Assembly: GCA_018873245.2 (NCBI GenBank)
Contig: JAEMBT020000002.1
Span: 5,472,001 to 5,536,000, forward strand
Length of the DNA: 64,000 bases
Direction: 5' to 3'
DNA from: Archegozetes longisetosus
Lineage: Eukaryota; Arthropoda; Arachnida; Sarcoptiformes; Trhypochthoniidae
In this document: in pieces, positions 1 through 11,172 of the stretch
Position numbering within the stretch: position 1 is the first letter of the stretch
Layout of the letters: every line of letters begins with the position of its first letter
Position numbers and translations under genes: made by a program
The notes under the pieces: model-generated
Told to the model about the DNA's origin: nothing
Database searches by the model: none
Seen by the model: only the letters and a program-made list of their open reading frames with translations

Positions 1-174
1 CAACACATAGTTAACCGAATACTAATCATTACTTTTTAATCATTTATAATACACTTTGTATTCAGTTTTATGTACACACGATTTTATGTATAATTTATTT
101 TTACGTACACACTCTTGAAATCAAGTCACTTTTATAGAACATAATGTTAACAAGTATTCCACTTCATATAAACT

Positions 175-399
175 CGTGGCGGTATAAATTTGCCTATTAT
201 ATTGTATAAATGAACCTACTTTTTGAGGAAATGCGTTAACTCATAGGTCATTTACTATGGATTAAAAATATCAATACTTTCTATACTGAATTCAATATAG
301 AAAGATTTCTAATCCATAGTAAAAGGCCTATAAATTAACGCATTTGTTCAAAAAGCAGATTCAAATAAAAGCTTTAATAGGCAAATTTATACCGCCACG
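175..399. mobile_element. Inverted-repeat MITE, 225 bp
   Basis: The two ends are near-perfect reverse complements: CGTGGCGGTATAAATTTGCC at 175 and its complement ending at 399. A second palindrome inside, around an 'ATGGATTA...TAATCCAT' pair (about 257-319), means nearly the whole element could fold on itself. No coding potential is seen. The flanks show no convincing target-site duplication, so the superfamily is not assigned. The surrounding 1-600 is otherwise AT-rich DNA with no gene. Confidence 0.7.
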
Positions 400-624
400 A
401 AATTTATATTCAGTTTTGTGTACAATTCATTTTTATGTATGGTTTATCAAAATCACTCATAGGCATAGCACTTCAGTTTTATACACGTAAAAGTTGAAAA
501 TTAAGTTTTGCATAAAGTTGTATTCAAATCTGTATTAAATTGTAGAATTGGTCACGTGTTTCTAATATATTTTTATATCAAAACTTTGCTATGATTTGAA
601 TTTTAATAAGTGTATTTCAGTCTA

Positions 625-717
625 TTGCCCTCCGAGATCATACCCAATCTTTTTGCTAATATATATCTGATGTTTTATTATAAAAACAACGAGATTGGAT
701 CCGATCTCGGTGGGCAA
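625..717. repeat. Short palindromic element with 26-bp arms
   Basis: TTGCCCTCCGAGATC at 625 pairs with GATCTCGGTGGGCAA ending at 717; the arms run about 26 bp with roughly four mismatches around a loop of about 40 bp. A 63-residue open frame crosses it but is not protein-like. It could be a tiny MITE or a fold-back RNA. Confidence 0.5.
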
Positions 718-1194
718 CTCTCTGAAAAAACGTTTGAAGTTTTTAAATTTCTAGATTGCCCGCTTATAAAGTGTAAAGTGCAAAATTTTTACTATCCCTG
801 AACACAGTTCATTATTGTCTCATAGTATACAAATTATTATTAAGGTATGTGCAACGGATTCCGAGTTATAAGCTATTAAATATTTGAATTGTTAAGTGTT
901 TTGGGCGCCTCCTGTAGCATATTCTCAAGAAATGAAACCCCTAATATACTTTACTAATGAATCTCAACACCCTCACAATGCTTGATCAGAATCAGATGGG
1001 GCGGATTCTGAATGAAAGTACGCACAACCTCATTATTGAATCGAAGTTGAGCAACTTAAAGTTTTAAATTTTACAATTATTTTCTTAGCTCGAACATTTT
1101 CTGTGTGAAAAAATTTCAGCAAATAAGTCTCCCAATAATTTAATAATTAACGATAAAAACTAGAAAAAAATCCATTTCCATGGGACGTTTTCTA

Positions 1195-1557
1195 TTAGGG
1201 TCTTTCGAAAAGTTATGGGTTTTGAATAGTTTCAGAGGTCTAAGAATAAAAATTTCACTATTTTTATAGAATATGATATCCCCTAATATTATGATAAAGT
1301 TTAAAATTTCCCTCTCATCTGAGTGTTTAGCAATAGTAGTCAAATTGAAATTTGTTTGGTCAAGAATTCAATTACAACTCTGTGTTCAAAATTTTTAAAT
1401 AACTAACAACCTGACTACTATTGCTAAGCATCCAGATGAGAGGGAAATTTAAAATTTTTACCATATTAGGGGATATTATGTTCTATAACAATAATGAAAC
1501 TTTTATTTTTAGACCTCTGGAACTACTCAAAACCTTTAAATTTTCGAAAGACCCTAA
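1195..1557. mobile_element. Foldback MITE with TA target duplication, about 363 bp
   Basis: The left arm starts TTAGGGTCTTTCGAAAA and the right arm ends in its complement. Arms extend imperfectly for about 150 bp each around a short centre near 1345-1410, so the element is almost entirely a hairpin. TA flanks both ends, as expected for a Tc1/mariner-type non-autonomous element. The 67-residue minus-strand frame inside it is an artefact of the palindrome. Confidence 0.65.
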
Positions 1558-1961
1558 TATCAGACCATAATAAGAAATACTATGTTATGAAATACATTTC
1601 ATGTTCATTTTAGTTGGAGAAGCAAATTATGGATCAACTTTGGCAGCTAATTAATGCTAAAGATGGTTAGATTGACATATCAATCACTTTTCTTGTTGCC
1701 ATCGAGGATTATTAAGTTTCCGAGTGTAATAGCGAGTTCAGAAAAAGTATAACTATATTAATCACTTCTTTGCGTTTTCCTACAAATATGCTTAAAATAT
1801 AATAGATATGAACGGTTGAAGTGCGTATCATTACCATTAGTAAGGCTATCAAATAAGTTTATGCACAGGTAAATGTATTTTGGTTTTGAAAAATTGTCGT
1901 CTCTCATACTCATGTCGACCCTCAATTTATTTAAAAAAGAATCAATTCTTGTTTCGAAATC

Positions 1962-3364
1962 TTGTTAAATACACTTTTTCTATGCAGAAAACTTATTCCA
2001 AGCATAGAGATAGCTATGAGCTTATTTAAAAAGATAAGTCTTTTCACAAGTGGTGAAATGAACATAACAGAACCTATTGAGACCGAATACCAAATTAATG
2101 ATCGGATAACTAGTACTTATTTTGATCAATTGAATAAAAGAATTGATTCGCGTGAAAGGCCTTTAATCAGACATCGTTTGATTTTATTTGTCATGTTTGT
2201 AGTTATTGTCAAGTCTTTAGTTGTTCTTTTTGGTAATTTGCCAGCCGAAACTCTTATGAATTTAGCGGATCCTTCAATATTTTTAGGTGGAGTACAAACC
2301 TATACAACTCTGAATGTTCTATTACCATTCATTTTGGGCGCATATTTGCACAAATTATTTTATTTTACGTCATCCAAAAATCTATATATTTGGTTGAAAT
2401 TGTTTGAAGTATTGAGAGGAAATATTGCACCAAAAGATGTTGGTTTTGAGACAACTGATGTACCAATACTGAAAAAATTGTTGACGAGGTCACATCTTGT
2501 ACTCAAATTAACATGTATTTCAATCATGGTCTCCGGTATGGATCTTCAATAAGTTTCGTTCAACGCATTAAAGCCTGATTTTTTCTTTTCAGACATTTTC
2601 CTTCTGATGACTATAGTCGGAATAAATATTGAATTCCTTAGCAGGCAACAAATCGTCAATTCATCAATCTTACAGTTGGCGTTTCTTATATGCTCTCACT
2701 TTGTTATAACTAATATCTATGTTGCACTTGTTTTCTTCTACATTATATGCTATTATCTCCGTTTAAAATCTGTCAAACTCAATCGTCGTATCTTATTGAG
2801 TCAATTAAATTTTTTTCATAACAATTCAATCAAGAACTCAACCATAAGAAAATTAATAACTGATCACAACAATCTCTGTCTGGAAATCACACAATATGAT
2901 AAATTTTGGCGAAAGCCATACTTTTATTTTTTATTAACTTTAATTCCTGCCAACTTATGTGCATTATATCAGTTACTATTTGAAGATATCAAAAGATATG
3001 CTTTGTTGATAAACATCATGATTGTGTTGTGTTATTACGTTTGCATATTTTTTCTCTCATACTGGGCGGCATCTCTTTCTAAACAAGTGCATATAACAGC
3101 AAATAAATTATCGTGCCTTATGTCGAGAAGCCATGGACTGACTATTGATAATAAACTTAAAGTTATGACCTGCTTCGAAAGAGTTAGTTCTATGCAAAAG
3201 ATTGGATTTTCATTAAATTCTCTTTTCGTGATGACATATCCTGCTCTTTATAGAGTGAGTTAATAACTTGTAAATATCATTTATATATTTTCTACTATTT
3301 TTTGTAGCTTGTGGTCATGTATATAAGATATTTCCTATTAGTTCATAAATTGGCTACAAAATAG
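1962..3364 (+). CDS. Gustatory-receptor-like seven-transmembrane protein, three exons
   Basis: Exons 1962-2535, 2593-3254 and 3308-3364 join in frame to 430 residues; introns are 57 and 53 bp with GT-AG ends (TTTTCAG and TTTGTAG acceptors, GTGAGT donor at 3255). The protein has about seven hydrophobic segments, long for an exon-poor gene and typical of arthropod gustatory receptors. The last intron is phase 0 and splits the seventh helix, leaving a tiny exon with YFLLV, the place where gustatory receptors carry their TYhhhhhQF-type signature; here that motif is degenerate. In this family such proteins are ligand-gated cation channels of chemosensory neurons. A second gene at 51534-52960 shares the design. 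The start is uncertain: a Met at residue 19 (2016) is an alternative. Ligand unknown. Confidence 0.7.
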
Positions 3365-3369
3365 ATTGA

Positions 3370-4055
3370 GATCCTCTGGATGTTTACATTCACTGTTTTC
3401 AACTTGTTCAGTGAACTAAAATAGTTATTAAGCCATAAGTTTTAAACTACACCCTATATTGTTTATAACAAACAGATCTATGCATTCAAAAGCGTTCACT
3501 AGAAACGAGTTAGAGTGCATGATTTTTCAATTTACATGAAATGCTGCAACTATAAAAACATGGACAAATCTGAACCAAGCATTCTACACTTCTTTCAAAT
3601 TAGGCTTTGGACTCAATCTCTAACCAAGACTGTAAATTAAGTATAGATTAAAAGAGAATTACTATTATAATGCTTACTAATCTTATTTTGCACTAGATAT
3701 TAAGAGGATTTCAATAGTCCTTAGTTACAATTTGTGTGTTCTATCCTTGGGAACATATTTCATGATTCAATGTTTCTATTTCTATTAAATTAAAATTCAA
3801 TATTCACTTAATAAATTATTGTCTGATTCAAAATCTATATTTTGAAGATATATGATGAAATATTTTCTTATAATTCATTTTTCTTATAAGTATGCGGTTA
3901 TAAATGAGGTAAATTTATTTGAAATTCATATGAAAATAGATCCTATTTTCTCGAGAAAACTTTTTATGACCTTGTCACACGATGTTTTTTAAAGTTTAAG
4001 TTTTATTGAATAAATCATATATGTCTATAATTTAAATTACATGGAAATTACATGC
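3370..4055. other. AT-rich intergenic DNA, no gene seen
   Basis: Simple AT-rich sequence between the receptor gene and the first large foldback element. No open frame with protein-like composition, no RNA gene recognised. Confidence 0.5.
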
Positions 4056-4057
4056 TA

Positions 4058-5495
4058 GTCAACTGTAGAGGTACCGATTTTTAACAAAATATTTTTATTA
4101 ATAAAAATTAGTAAGTATATGAAAATTTTGGATTTCATTTTAGCAAAATATATTATCACTAGGGTGACCACCTCTGGCTTGTCTCATGACGGGACAAAAA
4201 TATCAAAGAGGGGACCCTTACATTTAAAAAAATAAAAATGCGGCTTTTATTAGTTATTACAAATATTTAGTTGTCAAACAATACATTCTTATGTTAAAAA
4301 ATTGAAAATTATTAGTCATGGTTGATTTCAAAGGTATAATTTTTGTTAAAAACGGCATCTTTCATAAATTAATCAAAATTAAGATATACTGGTTTACATA
4401 AGATATGAGTCAAGATATAAAAGATCAATTCAATAACTTTAACTACAAGTGTTCAAAAAATCAAATTGATTTTTTAATCTCTTCATTTGCAAAATAAATT
4501 CAATTTTTGAATTCCTAAGAAGTATTTTTCTAAGCACATTTTTCAAGATGAAAGTTGAAAACGGGACGACTAATTGTCCCGTCGAGAGTATTTGGTCTGA
4601 CGGGATTTCTGTCTTTTATCTTTGAAAAGACGGGACGGGTGGTCACCCTAATTATCACATATATAATACGAGTGAAGACCCTATCGATTTCATTATGTGG
4701 TCCTATAGGATTCCGTGTATTTGTGACAATTACTAATGAATTATATGGCGTAGGACCTAAAATAAGGTATTACTAGAGACTACTCAGCGTCCTAAGTCAA
4801 ATGAAACCATACTCAAGGTCCTAAGGCTCTTGGACCTAAAGGGACAAAGTTGGATCTAGGACCACAGAAGATAGCTCTAGGCCCACTAAACTTTGAATAC
4901 AAGTACTACTCTTCCCCATAATCACTCATATACCCACACACTGTTCTAGGACTAAGCATTGGGGTTATTTAAATAGTGTATTCGCTTATTAAACATTGAT
5001 GTTATAGAACTGGCCCCATATCCAGAATGTCTGTTACAAAATATATCCTTCAATATGTCCTTGATGTAAAAATATCCTTTAGAAGTGATGAGATTTCCAA
5101 GTCCGACCTCTCACATATTATATGTTTTTTGTTGATACTCGTTGAGACAATTCCAACGAATCTATTCTTAGGGGTCTAGGGCTAGCCTATGAGGTCTTAG
5201 GTCCAACCTTGTCCGCTGAGGCTCTATGGCCCTTAGTATGGTATCATTTGACTTAGAATATCGACTTTGAGTAGTTTCTAGCAATATCCTATTTTAAATC
5301 TACGTCATATTTTTCATTAGTAATTGTCACAAATACACGGAATCCTATAAGACCACATAATGAATCGATAGAATCTTCACTCGTATTACATAGATGACAA
5401 TATATTTTGCCAAAATAAAATCCAGAATTTTCATACACTTACTAATTTCTATCAATAAAAAAACTTTGGTAAAAATCGGCACCTCTACGGTTGGC
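4058..5495. mobile_element. Large foldback transposon, interrupted by a hAT MITE
   Basis: GTCAACTGTAGAGGTACCGA near 4058 matches the reverse complement of the DNA ending at 5495 (GCCAACCGTAGAGGTGCCGA), with TA on both sides. Inner blocks also pair across the element, for example the 'ACACGGAATCCTATA' region at 4708-4722 and 5334-5348, and the 'GACTTAGGACGCTGAG'-like region, so the arms are several hundred bp long. No transposase is visible. The left arm is split by the 491-bp element at 4160-4650, which must be younger. Confidence 0.7.
4160..4650. mobile_element. hAT-like MITE with perfect 8-bp target duplication
   Basis: The element begins TAGGGTGACCACC and ends GGTGGTCACCCTA. It is bracketed by a perfect direct repeat ATTATCAC (4152-4159 and 4651-4658), the 8-bp duplication expected of hAT transposases. 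Inside are 'GGGAC' rich subterminal repeats (for example TGACGGGACAAAA near the left end and TCTGACGGGATTTCTG near the right). It has no transposase; the 73-residue frame starting at 4555 runs out of the element and is not a gene. It sits inside the left arm of the foldback element 4058-5495. Confidence 0.85.
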
Positions 5496-5499
5496 TAGT

Positions 5500-6040
5500 A
5501 TCTATGTTAACACAAAAAAAACTCTAAACGTATGAGAGTTACCAAATCATTAGATTCAACGACTTGAAAGAATTTTAAAAGTGGACCGGCGTTTTCTCTC
5601 AAGTTGTAGAAGTTGACGCCTTTCAAAGACCCTCTTTTCCTAATTCCTCTTTTCATCCATTTATGTTCTCCTCACCTGAATTGAAATACATAGCTTGAAC
5701 TTTAAAACTAAATATAAGAAAATATGACAACCTGAAAAAATTTCGTTAAAATATCAGAGTTGTTGCTTGATGATATTTTGGTGTCAAATCAAAATCAATC
5801 AAGCTTGCAATATTGCACTTATCAATTAATCTTTAGTTTTATTTATATCATTCTGGTGCTTTGAAAAGTGCTTATCTATCAAATGTAGACGTGATCTTCA
5901 GCTATAACGAAATGAAGGTAGTGTATTCCGTAAAATCAAACTTTCGATTTTACAGGAAAGCTTTAAAAGTTATACATTGATCAGATCATTTTGGACCTTT
6001 ATCAAATCTGGTATCAGCGTCATTCATAAGTTCATAACAA
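5500..6040. other. Intergenic DNA between transposons
   Basis: AT-rich sequence with no supported gene. Confidence 0.4.
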
Positions 6041-6045
6041 TCAAG

Positions 6046-7640
6046 GGGTATACTTTAGAATAGGCCCACCTCCGGATCATCTTCAAATCGGTTTTTCTAG
6101 GGGTTTTTGACGCCGTAGAATCCATTTCTGGCGGTCCCATATGTTGAAAATCAATACTTCTGGCGGAACAAAAATTTCGAATTTTCGACTTCCGGTTTTA
6201 CTTTTCGAACTCTATTCGGTCTTCTCGACCTTCTTTTGATGTGACCTGACCGATCTGAGGCATTACAGATAAATACGACGCAGGCCCTGTCACTGAAAAC
6301 TGCTGTATTAGGTCATTTCTAGTTTAGCTCTAGTCAGGGATCGACGGCGTGTACAACATCAGAAGATTGGTGCGCGAATGTGACGTGGACGAGCCCGAAG
6401 TTTGTTTATAGTGGTGCAAGCGAGTCGGGCTCTTGCCCGAGACTCATGCTTGCTCGAAGTGTAGTAGAGATATGGCACTGCTGTGGGCATACGGTGATAG
6501 TGTCGCAAGTGTGCCAAGAAGGTCTCACTTGTGAGCGGAACGGTCTTCGAGGAATCAAGACTGTCCTTAGGACAGTTCCTTCTCATTTGCTGTTTCTTTC
6601 ATGGCTTCTATTACGAGAGTGCCATTCGCGAGACCTGCTGAGACGACTGTATCCAATGGGTTGACGCTCGGGTGAATAAAGGCAAGATGGGTGGCGCGGG
6701 TTTGGTGGTCGAGGTCGATAAGACCATGATCGGCCGCGGAAAATATAACCGTGGGCGTCTGGTCCAGGGAACCTGGGCGTTGGGCATCATTGATGACTTT
6801 AGGATTAAGGTGTCTCCGGACAACCGTCGGGACGCCACGACATTATTGGCCATGATTGGCCAACATGTTGAGGCAGGAACGACGGTAATGACGGACTGCT
6901 GGAAATCCTATGGTGGACTGGATGCCCGAGGATTCAATCACTTCATGGTTAACCACTCGTGCCACTTCGTCGACTCTAACACCTGGGCGAACACTCAGCG
7001 CATCGAGTCGTTTTGGTGTGCAATGAAGCGCCGTATTTGCCGAGGTAGCGTGCCCAAAGAGACTCTGGATAACCATCTCTGTGAATATCTTTGGCAACGT
7101 GACGTGAAACATCGCGGTGCCGATCCATTCGCAGAGATGATCCAGTTGCTCAGGGCTCTGCAGGCGCGTTACTGAGGCATACGGCGCTAAAACGGCCTTT
7201 TTTCAAGGCTTCGGGTAGGCAAGGTTATCCCGGTAAAAAACTGATCAAGGTAGATAAAATCCAACCCCACCTCCACGCGGTATCCACTGGGTTCGGCGAA
7301 CGGGGCTCTGGTTTTGATGTTTTGGCGGCTTTGGGCCTTGCATCCATCTCCGACTAAAGTTAGACTAGAAATTAGCTAATTGAGCAATTTTTCTGTGACA
7401 AGATTAGTGTCTAGTTTATCGGAAACAGCTTTAATAGGATCAGCCGGCCACGGGGAACACGAAAAATGGCAGAATAAGTGTGAAAAGTAGAATCGAAAGT
7501 CAGAAATTCGACATTTTTTTGCACCGGAAGTATTGATTTCCGACATCTGGGACCGCCAGAAATGGATTCTACGGTTCGAAAACCCCTATAGGGCTTGATT
7601 TCATGACGATTCTGAGATGAGCCTATTCTAAAGTATACCC
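6046..7640 (+). mobile_element. Merlin-type DNA transposon, about 1.6 kb, with long inverted termini
   Basis: GGGTATACTTTAGAATAGGC at 6046 is repeated inverted at the other end (7621-7640). Imperfect pairing extends inward for about 190 bp, for example TAGAATCCATTTCTGGCGG (about 6117) against CCGCCAGAAATGGATTCTA (about 7552). The middle encodes a broken IS1016/ISXO2-like DDE transposase. The immediate flanks do not show a clear 8-9 bp target duplication; an imperfect direct repeat around GGTATCA occurs near 6011 and 7648. By eye the coding part is far richer in G+C than the surrounding DNA. Confidence 0.8.
6501..7175 (+). pseudogene. Merlin (IS1016-like) DDE transposase, inactivated
   Basis: One reading frame carries the family landmarks in order: a CRKCAKK zinc-ribbon half, the 'GTVFE' motif and an LSLGQFLL-type helix, then the catalytic core with first Asp in VEVDKTMIG, second Asp in VMTDCWKSYG, a conserved NHSCHFVD block, and the catalytic Glu in IESFWCAMKR. 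An in-frame TGA at 6639-6641 separates the amino-terminal part from the long open frame that starts with GTG at 6672. Further stops (6495-6500 and 6462-6467) lie upstream in the same frame, and upstream similarity seems to move to other frames. All three catalytic residues survive, but the gene cannot make a full protein. Known role: cut-and-paste transposition. Confidence 0.8.
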
Positions 7641-7812
7641 AGATTTGGTATCAATTGAAATCCTACTTTGAATGTCATATATAAAGACTTTGACTATGGT
7701 TCGGAACTGGAGCTCTCGTTGTATGACGAATTAATTTCGTCCCTTTTTCTGTACTTTTTCTAATGGGATAGTCTGAAGTGTGTTGTTTAATATGAAACCG
7801 ATTACCTCACTC

Positions 7813-8927
7813 TACGGTGGCCAGGTCAACTTAGACCAAATCCGGGAGATTTCGTACCAAAGGGGGACCCTTATATTGAAAGTTTAATATATTACAACAC
7901 TTTATTTACAATATAAACTCTAAAGTTCAAGGTTTATTTTCTATTTGTTACATATCTCTCATATTAAAAAAACATTGATTGAAACTTGAATTTCTCACTT
8001 AATACTATAATAGTTTATCACTATATTAAACAAAAATTATTACAATCTATTAAGAAATAAAAAAGTTGTAGTCGGTTCAAATTACTAGATGTGTGGTCTA
8101 TGGGAAATGCCACTTATTGGTTTCGTTTTAACGAGTTTAGTCTTTAACGGTCTACAACGTTCTTATTTCTTAATCGATTGTAATAATTTTCATTAAAAAA
8201 TAGTGATAAATTATTGTAACATTAAGTGAGATATTCAAATTTTTAAAAAATTAATTATTTTATAATTACAACTAAATTATTACTTGACTAATGATTTTGC
8301 CATTATAAAAATAACAGCTAAGTCACCGATAATCAGATTCCAAATATTCTAAACCAACACAATCTTTAAATCTATCAAATATAAAATGTAAATAGTAATT
8401 AAAGACCAACTATTTGCAAAAATATTTAATTATTTATGAATAGTGCAAAACTTGTTTCTCATCTTAAATTTATTTTATATCTTTATCAGTGTAATTTAAA
8501 AATTCTTTAACTAAACTAAATTTTTGCATATAAAAAACATTTAATTCTTGAAAATTTCATAATATTACTATTTATAATTAAAAAGTTATTGAGAAATTCT
8601 ATGACACGCTATACTTAATTCGCAGACTGTATATCAAAACTAGATGAAACAAAAACTTTATTTTCAAATTCATGAAAGGATTAAGTTCTACAAAAGAATG
8701 TTAATAAGTTTGCAGACGTTTTATCAAGTTTTCAAAATACTTTGTTCAAGATTAAAACGCACTTAAGCATTAGCCCTATCTTCGACTTCTAAGAATTATT
8801 TTGTTTTCATTAACCAAAGAGTCAAATCCAGGAGAAACCGACTCCCGGATGACCTCGGTCTGGGAGACTGAAGAAAATGTTCAAATTCGGGATTTTCTCG
8901 AACAATCCGGGAGGTCTGGCACCCGTA
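7813..8927. mobile_element. hAT-like non-autonomous element, about 1.1 kb
   Basis: Ends are TACGGTGGCCAGG and, inverted, TACGGGTGCCAGACC, with subterminal 'TCCGGGAG' copies on both sides. Flanking octamers CCTCACTC (7805-7812) and CTACACTC (8928-8935) agree at six of eight positions, suggesting an old 8-bp target duplication. The interior contains a further palindrome centred near 8110 (AAAATTATTACAATC against GATTGTAATAATTTT). No transposase seen. Confidence 0.55.
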
Positions 8928-8939
8928 CTACACTCCAGA

Positions 8940-9770
8940 ATAGATAAAATATAAAGTTTTTAGAGCTAAGAATGCTTCTCCACTTATTTTAGTGTTTATA
9001 GTTTTCAAAAATCAAACTTTTGCATACCATTCGAGACAATGGTGTTTATTAAAACTCATATTGTTATCATAGGATATGCTCATAAATGCTAATGATAAGA
9101 TATAGTCTCGATCTTTGTGTCATCTAAATAGTAAGAATTTTCTGGAATAATATTCTATTATTTTAATGCCCAGGTTTTTCAGGATTGAGTTCAATACAAT
9201 TTGCTATTTTATATTCTTGAATCTTATTCAAATCATACTGTAACACACCACAATCATCTTATTTTTAGATAATATTCATGCAGAATATCAGCATACTCAA
9301 CGGCTATTGAAGGCAATCCGAATGACAAATCATTCACAATTAAATTTAAAATAATGCAGTGATGAGACCCCCTCTTGTGCAACCTCTACATTTAATTTTA
9401 TAACTGTATTTGACATATTGTGCTCTTTTTCAGAGCTTATAATAGGAATTAAAATGTAGTTAATATTTTATTTTTTCATATTAATAATCACATTAATTGA
9501 TTGACTATTTTTCATAACAATAATCATTTTGCTAATAAAGTATGACTTCTTTATATTAAATATTTAATATTTTGTTTGATTCTCATTAGAAAAAAGTATA
9601 AATAAATTCATAGGAATTAAGGCTTATTTTTATTCTTTCTTTTAAAAAGGCTTTGCTACATGTCCTGGTTAGAGTTGTTTAATTGGTACGCATAGATAAA
9701 AACATAAATTAATTTGATTGATTCAGGTTGATTAGTTTATTACATTTTTATTGAGATGCAGATATGAGTT
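8940..9770. other. AT-rich intergenic DNA, no gene seen
   Basis: No open frame or RNA gene supported. Confidence 0.4.
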
Positions 9771-9775
9771 TACAT

Positions 9776-10651
9776 CTAATCTGTTGGACACTCTCTTTTA
9801 AGTATACATTCGTTACTTCTCTTGATATCTCTAACAAATCCGTCAGCGCAATAACAACCAGGAACACACATTCTGTTGCAATTTATCATATGACCTCTTG
9901 ATTCTTCGGATTCTGAATCGCAAGTTTTTGGACACGCACTGCCACATTCGTTGTAGACTTCGTTACGGCCACACTTCTGGCCTAATAATAATCGCGAACT
10001 CATTGAACAAAATATAAGAATTGTGCGTAATTTATAAATAGGTAGGTAGCTACTACAAGTACAATCAAAGGAAACATAAACGAAGCAGTTTTTTACTTTT
10101 CTACAATTAAAAATCATGTACTCATAAAACTCTAAAATATGAATAACTAGGGGAAAGAAGTTGACAAAATTTTGAATATTCAAAGTTTACGTATAATTGA
10201 AATAAATAATGACTAGGAAATCATAGTATTGACTGAGCACAAAGTATTAGTTTACTAATCAGTATTTTTTGATGGGGAAAAGTTGTGTATGACTTCAGTG
10301 TATCAACTGTTTTGCTTTAAGATTTGAAACCTAAAAAGTTTACTTTTTTGCTGCTTCGTTTTCGTTTCCTTTGATTGTACAATTGAAAGCAAACACATTT
10401 GCCTTTATAAATCCAAATTTGAAAGTTCGCCAATTCATTCATTGCTTTATTATATGAATAGTCATATTTACACATAGGAAAGCGACACAGTGTCATTCAA
10501 TTCTGATACTGTCATTACTCACTTTCAACCGCACTCAATTATTGATTCTTTCCCTATAAACTATAAATATTTGAAATAAGATGGAATAAAACTTACCTAA
10601 AGTGCCCAAAATAAGAGCGCTTAACACAATAAGTATGTAAAGATTTCTCAT
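9776..10651 (-). CDS. Secreted TIL-domain cysteine-rich protease inhibitor
   Basis: Exon 1 (10651-10597) encodes a hydrophobic signal peptide beginning MRNLYILIVLSALILG. After a 615-bp intron (GTAAGT donor, ATTATTATTAG acceptor), exon 2 (9981-9776) encodes the mature domain; together 86 residues. The mature part has ten cysteines in the trypsin-inhibitor-like pattern, with motifs KCGRNEVYNECGSACPKTC, MCVPGCYC and ECILKREC. Such domains typically block serine proteases, though some act as antimicrobials. No reactive-site residue can be assigned with certainty. The intron contains an inverted-repeat insertion (10059-10380). The split phase (1) fits exactly. Confidence in the domain is high, in the target low. 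Confidence 0.85.
10059..10380. mobile_element. Inverted-repeat element in the intron of the TIL gene
   Basis: GTACAATCAAAGGAAAC at 10059 is repeated inverted ending at 10380; arms are about 38 bp with a few mismatches and continue through AACGAAGCAG. It accounts for much of this unusually long intron. Superfamily not recognised. Confidence 0.55.
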
Positions 10652-10749
10652 TCTTTAACCTCACTTATATCCCAGTGAAAAACTTTTTATTATAATAAAC
10701 TTTTTATAAAGTCAAATGTGTTAAAAACAATATGTGCTAATATAGCAAT

Positions 10750-10758
10750 CTTTATATA
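10750..10758 (-). promoter_or_regulatory. TATA box of the TIL inhibitor gene
   Basis: TATATAAAG on the minus strand lies about 100 bp upstream of the ATG at 10651, a reasonable place for a core promoter with a short leader. Assigned by motif and position only. Confidence 0.45.
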
Positions 10759-11172
10759 CAAGTTTTAGCTTATTCCGTTTGACTTTATGATTAATAAATC
10801 ACATAAAATATTTCAAAACAGATTTGATCTCTTGGATATAATCAAATAATAAAAACATAAGGTATGAACAACTGGACGAATATTTTGAGTAAAACGTTTT
10901 ACTTAATTACAGGAAATAGAAATCAAATTTGAAATAAAATGACTTTGTATTATACATGAGAACAAGGCTTAGTCGAATAAATAAAATTAGCTCTAACTGG
11001 TCTATACTTTCAATTGAACACCAGTGTAGGTGAAGTTTTATGACTGAATTATTAAGTCATAAAATATTCTTAGTCACTTTTCTCATTCGGTTGTAAATCA
11101 TGTACACAACAATCACAGTATCTATGATACCATATTTTATCTGAATAAAAATTTGCAAGTTTACTGTTTTTG

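Noticed and set aside
4555-4776. 73-residue ORF across the right end of the hAT MITE
   Set aside because: It crosses the transposon border, so it arose by chance at insertion.
6359-7112. Several long open frames on both strands over the Merlin transposon
   Set aside because: They are shadow frames of GC-rich transposase DNA; only the frame with the DDE motifs (6501-7175) is meaningful.
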